A stretch of DNA of 64,000 nucleotides from contig CM049317.1 of NCBI GenBank assembly GCA_026874595.1, forward strand, positions 46,276,401 through 46,340,400, read 5' to 3'. A program made the position numbers and the translations under genes. The notes beneath the pieces were generated by a model, which saw only the letters and a program-made list of their open reading frames with translations, was not told the origin of the DNA and did no database searches. This document shows, piece after piece, positions 59,901 through 64,000 of this stretch. The stretch is from Sipunculus nudus (lineage: Eukaryota; Annelida; Sipuncula; Golfingiida; Sipunculidae). Numbering within the stretch: position 1 is the stretch's first letter; every line of letters begins with the position of its first letter.

Positions 59901-62900
59901 TTAAACATTCTGCTATTCTATAAACTAGTATAGACTGGAACCAGCTACGGTCTACCAGAAGAAATTGTCAGCACTGAAACACAAATACAGTTTTCAGCAG
60001 CACTAACAGCCTATGATGACTGAGTCAAAATAATAATTCATGCACACTGACTACCCATGAAGATAATTTCTAAGCAGTGAGAAACCTTCCAGTACTAATG
60101 CATACAGATAAAACTACATAACTTCAGGTACAGTTACATATTCATTTAAATTAACACGAGATCCTTGGGAAATATATTGTTCCTCAATTTGTGATTTCTG
60201 CCAAACTTTATTCAAAACTTTTATCTCACAATCATACAGTTTTACTATAATTTTGCAATGTAGTCTGCTGTTGCAGATAAATCCCATTTTATCTGTATTA
60301 AGCAGTTCTTATCTCTTGTGGGTCTTTGTAGTTTGTAGATCTTTGTGACAGTAAACAAGGGACCCATGGGTCACGGTGCTCAACTGAAGTTTGAAAAATT
60401 TTTGCAAATGCAAAATATTCAAAATATTCTATTGTAATGTTTTTCATTTATATAAGCATATGAGAAGCTAAGAGGAAAGGGGCCTTCCTACTTGGTAACA
60501 GTAAAGTTTTAAATATATGATTGCAAACTAATACTCTGACAAGACTGTCATGAAGAAAAACAGTAACAGTTTTGAGTTACTGTGATGCATATGAAAAATT
60601 TACAGATGGACTGGCAAGTGGACAGAATGGACTAATACCTTCATTCCACTTTCAAGAGAATAATGCATTTAAGTTTATATATAAGCCTATTTTTTTTAGC
60701 ATATCCACTTTTTCCATTAATAGTTTTTATCTGATTTTTATTTACATGTTTGATAAATTTGTTATAAAAAAAACTGAAAATATAAGTTAAAATATTAGAA
60801 TTCTAAGTTGCAATCATTATATATCCAGAGTGTAGCTCATATTGGGTCATATTATGCATACACATATATTTAATTATTTTTAAATCACAAATGTTTAAAC
60901 TGAATTTAAAAGAAAATAATGCCACAACATGGCATCTACAAGATTATTCCTTGAATCACTATTAAAAAGTTTTGCACATTGGAGTTTTCAGTACATGCTT
61001 AATTTTATTCACTGAATTGAAATAAAAGATTCAGTAAATTTGATAAAATAAAAACATCTTTTCAAATAAAGTATACACACTATTGGCTGAATGAGGGACA
61101 AACAATATCATTGTGCTAATTACTATCTCAGCTATAATTTATTACTGGAATTAATAGTCAATTTCACACCTGGTTAAGTTTTTACTTTTCTAAAGTAAGG
61201 AATTACTTATTTGATCCGCACTTTCATACCAATACACCACTTTGTGGACACAATTCAATGTGCTCTTTAATCATTGTAACCCTGGTGGTACAATACAAAA
61301 TCTAAAATGTAGCATAGCCAAGAATAAAATAAAATAAAGAAAATTATAACATTCATCTAGTTGATGCACCATCTGGGGGGGGGGGGGAGTGCAGGGCAGA
61401 GGGGAAGCTTGCTAGTAGTGGCCAAGCTGAGCCAAGGCAAGCTGCCTGGGGTGGGTTACATAATGCAAGTGAAGGCTGTACTACCAGGTGGGCTAGATAA
61501 AAACAACACTTGACATGGTGTATGGAAACTTGAATAAAAGTTACTCTTTTCAATCAATTCCTTTGAAATTTCAGATTTTAAAATATTAAATCCTTATGTA
61601 TATATGTTGAGAAAATTAAATCAACAGTGCTTACAGGGAAAAAACGTGCCATTGCCAAAGTTGGACAAAATTTAAGGTATTGATTTTTTATTTATGCTAA
61701 TAACTTGACAAATTTGCAAAATCCAGATCTAATTTTGGGTAAACAATTGAATCTTGATTAAATAAAGTTATATTCCTGAAAAAAAGTCTCCAGCTTCAGC
61801 AATTCTCATGTTAGGTGAGTAAATATATTTCCTGATTTTTTAAAAATTGCATTATATTTGGGCCCATAACTTAAAAATAATATCAAATACTGACCTAATT
61901 TTTTGTATGTTCATAGAAAATGTATGGAAGAAAATGATTACTAAATATGATCAAAAACAGATCAGTGGTTTTGATTTTAGACAGCCTTGAAGTGTGACAA
62001 TGGCTTTTTAATGGAAAACGGAGGTTTTTCCTTATTATCTCGAAGGAACAAAGTCCTAATGACCCAATTTTCGGTATGGTAGGAGATTTTGGGGACATCT
62101 AATGGTATGCAAAGTTTTGTATTCATAGATCCAATGGTTTTAGAATGTGCCCTGTTAACAGACGGACGGCCGGACGACGGACAAAGGACCACGACTATAG
62201 CTCAGATGACTTATAGCTCAGATGACTATAAAAACACAGAAAATACAGCATTTATTTATAAATTCCATTTTATTGCCACTTATTAGCCAGAGGGTGTATT
62301 GTCCAATAGAGCATTTCCCAGAAATTACCACTGGCATTTACTGGCCAACCCTGAAAAGACCACGGAAAAAAAAGAGATTCATGCAACTGGATTTATTCCT
62401 GTTTTTTTTTTTTATGAATATAAATCTGGCACCTGTTGTATGGCCATTCCATAATCTACTAAAGTTATAACATTACAAATTTCAACAAGATCAACAGTAT
62501 GTGGAAGGTAAATTCAATCAAGTATGCAGAGAAATTAGATATTTCAAATTTCAAAAATGCATACCCATCTCGCTAAAAATAGAATCGGAAAAATTTGGAC
62601 TTTTTTTTTAATTTGGAAATTTGGATTGTTAACAATCTGGTCTACTTTCTTGAATTTGAAAAAATTCAGACTCTTTCTCTGCTAATTGCCACCAAAAGAG
62701 TATTCGTGTAGGTCACTTGTGTCACATTATTGATGAACTACTTTCCAGCTGTACAGTTCTCGTCTCATCATCATAACTGTTAGTGTTAACGCATTAGGGT
62801 CGAAGAATAAATATTTTTCTATAGTATTGCATAAAAATTGACAGAACACCTGTATAAATGTTTTAGGGTATATATTAATTGTATATTAGAAATATTCTTT

Positions 62901-63307
62901 GATGTGGACACAGGCCCTGGGACCAGCTGGGCCGGACTTCAGTTGCCATGAGTTGGTGCTAAAAAAACATGATATTATTGATAATTCATTAACTGCTCAG
63001 CTCTTAACCAGCAGTCAGACCAGATGAGCATATGGTTTGGCAGTTTGGATAGTGGAATCTATATATATATATGACTGCTCTGAGAGACATTTTTACTCTG
63101 ACTTACTTTGACGTCTGAAGTTCCAGATGATTTGGCCGATGCGGCGTTCTGCGGCTGTTCTTTATCCTTCTTTTTCTTCTTCTTTTTGACAGCTTTCTGC
63201 TCACCGTCTGTTTCCGGTAAAAGATCGCCCGGAGTTATCTTAGCCTTGGATTTCTTTTTACCTTTGTCCTTCTTTGCGAAGAAATCGTCTAAACTGTCGT
63301 CGTCCAT
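38794..63307 (-). CDS. CDV3: CDV3 homologue, five coding exons, 251 residues
   Basis: Exons 63307-63107, 55030-54951, 50235-50081, 48184-47995 and 38923-38794 join with matching phases (0, 2, 1, 2) into 251 residues; human CDV3 is about 258. Conserved blocks in order: SLDDFFAKKDKGKKK at the start, a Lys-rich stretch, EDEDWKDFEQE...DYSGLRIQNLQIS, an acidic stretch then GPWNK, proline-rich sequence, GKYVPPSRRG, EEDFPTLGG, and LQLGNKFDALSQ at the end. CDV3 is a small, charged, probably disordered cytoplasmic protein with no established biochemical activity. The gene covers 24.5 kb because its introns are full of transposable elements. Confidence 0.92.
39082..40299. mobile_element. hAT-like nonautonomous element, 1.2 kb, in CDV3 intron 4
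   Basis: Ends are CAGGGTTGG and, inverted, CCAACCTTG. Flanks are ATGATTGG (39074-39081) and ATGACTGG (40300-40307), an 8-bp duplication with one change. Multiple GGATAAAAC/GTTTTATCC motifs lie in both subterminal regions, like transposase-binding sites. No transposase frame. Confidence 0.8.
40400..41048. repeat. Repeat hosting the 41-47 kb insertion nest, left part
   Basis: Units with GAGTCAAGGTCACCAATCTT and AATTTGCTCTAAAA (about 40860-41045) are interrupted at 41048 and resume at about 47150 with GAGTCAAGGTCACCAATCTT, continuing to about 47460 where a GACCGACGGACGG tract ends it. Confidence 0.75.
42890..43163. mobile_element. piggyBac-type MITE with TTAA target duplication
   Basis: TTAA (42890-42893), then CCCTTTACTGTTTAC (42894-42908), and GTAAACAGTAAAGGG (43145-43159), then TTAA (43160-43163). 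The 15-bp TIRs are perfect. The element is 266 bp and noncoding. It enlarges one 338-bp unit to 614 bp; sibling units show the empty site. Confidence 0.9.
43673..44809 (-). mobile_element. TATCCGCCAAAA-ended element, copy 2 (inverted)
   Basis: TATCCGCCAAAA at 43673-43684 and TTTTGGCAGATA at 44798-44809 bound alternating GGTGGCGCCACC units (exact palindromes at 44136-44147 and 44416-44427). Confidence 0.7.
45288..47152 (+). mobile_element. GACCCATGGGTC-family element, subfamily shared with 60355-62226
   Basis: Long near-identical stretches with 60355-62226 (for example CTAAGTTGCAATCATTATAT and GCCACAACATGGCATCTACA). A GGACGGCC tract near 47075-47100 precedes the hairpin AGCTCAGATGACT...AGTCAGCTGAGCT-like tail and AAAAA. 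Confidence 0.75.
47995..48184 (-). CDS. CDV3: CDV3 coding exon 4
   Basis: 190 bp from acceptor ATTATTTTCAG to donor GG|GTAAGT. It encodes KPVGKYVPPSRRG and EEDFPTLGGNPAYPG, parallel to the PPGAR and FPSL segments of vertebrate CDV3. Confidence 0.9.
48374..49480. repeat. 144-bp purine-rich minisatellite in CDV3 intron 3
   Basis: The block GGATAGAGACCACAG recurs at 48518, 48662, 48806, 48949, 49093, 49236 and 49380 (spacing 144, 144, 143, 144, 143, 144). The plus strand is almost all A and G. Because 144 is a multiple of 3, long open frames arise on both strands; two 1-bp deletions (near 48929 and 49214) shift them, so it is not coding. It decays after 49440. Confidence 0.92.
49766..50030. repeat. 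50-bp minisatellite beside CDV3 exon 3
   Basis: CTGCTCCTGACCAT begins at 49766, 49816, 49866, 49916 and 49966, with a partial unit at 50016 ending 50 bp before the exon. Units also contain AAGAATGTGGAGGAGTTTA. Confidence 0.92.
50081..50235 (-). CDS. CDV3: CDV3 coding exon 3
   Basis: 155 bp from acceptor GTTTATAG to donor CCAG|GTTTGT. This donor is chosen because it alone gives the phase needed by exon 4 (G|AA = Glu). The exon encodes an acidic run, GNQGPWNKIT and poly-Pro. A downstream donor (GTAATG at 50054) would break the frame. Confidence 0.88.
51437..54042 (+). mobile_element. GACCCATGGGTC-family element, 2.6 kb
   Basis: Head ACAAGGGACCTATGGGTCAC (about 51437), body homologous to the split copy at 41049-45287, two degenerate 3' body units (about 52730 and 53400), a (GGAC)n tract near 53960-53990, and tail AGTCAGCTGAGCTAAAAA. 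Confidence 0.75.
54551..54650. repeat. Interrupted (AT)n tract
   Basis: Several short TA runs near 54585-54625 plus AAATAAATAAAT at 54640-54655. Confidence 0.8.
54951..55030 (-). CDS. CDV3: CDV3 coding exon 2
   Basis: 80 bp between acceptor TTATTTTCAG and donor AAG|GTAGTC, phase 0 to 2. It encodes EDEDWKDFEQ and DYSGLRIQNL, the most conserved CDV3 block. Confidence 0.92.
55040..55930. other. CDV3 intron 1, no recognisable feature
   Basis: Contains one end of the TATCCCAAGAC family near 55193 and otherwise nothing I recognise. Confidence 0.45.
55939..56806 (+). mobile_element. TATCCGCCAAAA-ended element, copy 3, both ends present
   Basis: TATCTGCCAAAA at 55939-55950 and TTTTGGCGGATA at 56795-56806 are inverted ends (11 of 12). 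Inside are alternating units with exact GGTGGCGCCACC at 56203-56214 and 56333-56344. Confidence 0.7.
57590..57951. repeat. Repeat related to 19560-20250
   Basis: Shares AATGCTCACA, ATCAAGTGGCAAT, CAAGGTCAAGG and the CCATGAATCCCTTA-like block with the 19-kb repeats, and is cut at 57951 by the hAT-like element. Confidence 0.7.
57952..62353. mobile_element. hAT-like element with long inverted arms, split by an insertion
   Basis: CAGGGCTGGGCGGTAAATGC at 57952 matches the complement of the end at 62353 (CAGGGTTGGCCAGTAAATGC). The arms run inward: 57952-58795 pairs with 62353-62227 plus 60354-59788. The middle (58796-59787) is not repeated. A 1.87-kb element (60355-62226) sits in the right arm. 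No 8-bp target duplication is visible and no transposase frame was recognised. Confidence 0.7.
60355..62226 (+). mobile_element. GACCCATGGGTC-family element inside the hAT-like arm
   Basis: Head ACAAGGGACCCATGGGTCAC, body near-identical to 45288-47152, GGACGGCCGG tract near 62163-62180, tail with AGCTCAGATGACT repeated and the usual AAAAA end missing or altered. Confidence 0.75.
62360..63050. other. CDV3 intron 1, no recognisable feature
   Basis: AT-rich sequence; a short (AT)n tract at 63059-63071 follows. Confidence 0.5.
63107..63307 (-). CDS. CDV3: CDV3 coding exon 1
   Basis: ATG at 63307-63305 encodes MDDDSLDDFFAKKDK, aligned with the vertebrate CDV3 start. The 67 codons end in phase 0 at AAA|GTAAGT. 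An upstream in-frame ATG exists but would add 16 residues absent from relatives. Confidence 0.9.
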
Positions 63308-63394
63308 TCTTGTTTCTGTTTTTCCTGATAAACTGACTTCGTTTTGACTACGCAATTTGGTCTAGCACTGCTGCTCGACTTTCACAACATGCTT

Positions 63395-63434
63395 ACCGGA
63401 AGTTGGACGCACACTGTGACAAATGCGCATGAGC
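63395..63434 (-). promoter_or_regulatory. CDV3 promoter elements
   Basis: About 90-130 bp upstream of the CDV3 ATG lie an ETS site ACCGGAAGT (63395-63403) and an NRF-1-like TGCGCATGAGC (63424-63434), with no TATA box. Further upstream (63450-63525) is a degenerate GCGGAGAATT repeat. From 63530 to 64000 nothing is recognised. Confidence 0.5.
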
Positions 63435-64000
63435 TGAGTCTGTCTAAAACGCGGAGAATCCGCGGAGGGATGGAGAATTCGCGGTGAATTTGAGGAGAAT
63501 TTTGGGAGAATTTGCGGAGAGTTTTTATATGCAACTTGAATGCTACTTTAAATACACATTAACATAATTTAAAATCTCAAACTATATTACTCCATAACAT
63601 ATTTGTTCACTGTTTAATGACCGAAATCATTAAAAATCTGTACATTCACGTAAAATTCAGCTCTCTCAGTTGTTAAATTTGGGCAAGCAAGTTTTTCTGT
63701 TTCCGATAAGATTATTTTATTTGTGCCATGCCAGAGACAATTATCAGCATCAGGAGAGTGTGGGCTAATTGCGATGGCAAATGCAGTTGATTTTTGTTTG
63801 ATTCCAGATATTAAACAAACTGAACAATTTAAACAGGGATTAATGCAAAAACACATATAAATTCTTGTTTCAGTTCAGGCATTAATTTTTTACACCATTT
63901 CCTTAAACAATTAATTAAAACTTTCTCCTAGAATACCAAAGCTAAAATATAATTCAACTGTAACCGTTCGGATTGATTGTGAATATGGTTTAGGAGGTGG

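Overview
This is a eukaryotic nuclear window, most likely from a marine mollusc and probably a bivalve. The evidence is three intron-containing animal genes with GT-AG junctions, AT-rich DNA with many (AT)n and poly(G)/poly(C) tracts, and dense repeats with (ACGG)n/(CCGT)n stretches like those described in bivalve genomes. The species assignment is inference; the gene models come from reading exon phases directly.

Three genes are supported. (1) Plus strand, about 1.3-14.0 kb: a TAX1BP1/CALCOCO-family selective-autophagy receptor. A TATA-less promoter and 5' UTR exon lie near 1335-1469. Ten coding exons between 4336 and 13679 join in phase into 767 residues: an N-terminal SKICH domain, a linker with a perfectly spaced 42-residue tandem duplication, coiled coils with a candidate LIR, and a C-terminal UBZ-type zinc finger. 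(2) Minus strand, 20640-21659: an ankyrin-repeat/SOCS-box (ASB-like) protein with tandem ATG codons; the better-context second one gives an N-myristoylation-type start. A possible first exon and promoter sit near 26.06-26.28 kb. (3) Minus strand, 63307-38794: a CDV3 homologue of 251 residues whose five coding exons are spread over 24.5 kb, with introns filled by nested repeats.

The rest is repeat landscape. A decayed DIRS-like retroelement lies at about 15.8-17.0 kb. A possible LTR-type element (22.19-24.87 kb) has a 71-bp near-identical direct repeat and four CACGTG boxes. Arrays of about 145-bp and 338-bp units occupy 28-32 kb, 35-36 kb and 41-44 kb, the last in inverted orientation. Elements with clear termini include hAT-like copies with 8-bp target duplications (34.5 and 39.1-40.3 kb), a TTAA-flanked piggyBac-type MITE (42.9 kb), a Tc1/mariner-like element (50.75-54.8 kb) and a long-inverted-arm hAT-like element (57.95-62.35 kb). 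Several were split by copies of one family that starts with a GACCCATGGGTC palindrome and ends with an (ACGG)n tract, a hairpin and AAAAA; this looks like a Helitron/pearl-type nonautonomous element. CDV3 introns also hold a 144-bp purine-rich minisatellite and a 50-bp minisatellite.

The most unusual observations are the 12-bp palindrome GGTGGCGCCACC shared by repeat units of otherwise different sequence (13 exact copies), the datable insertion nests inside CDV3, the 42-residue duplication in the autophagy receptor, and the myristoylation-like start of the ASB protein. No CRISPR array, operon, rRNA or tRNA gene was recognised.
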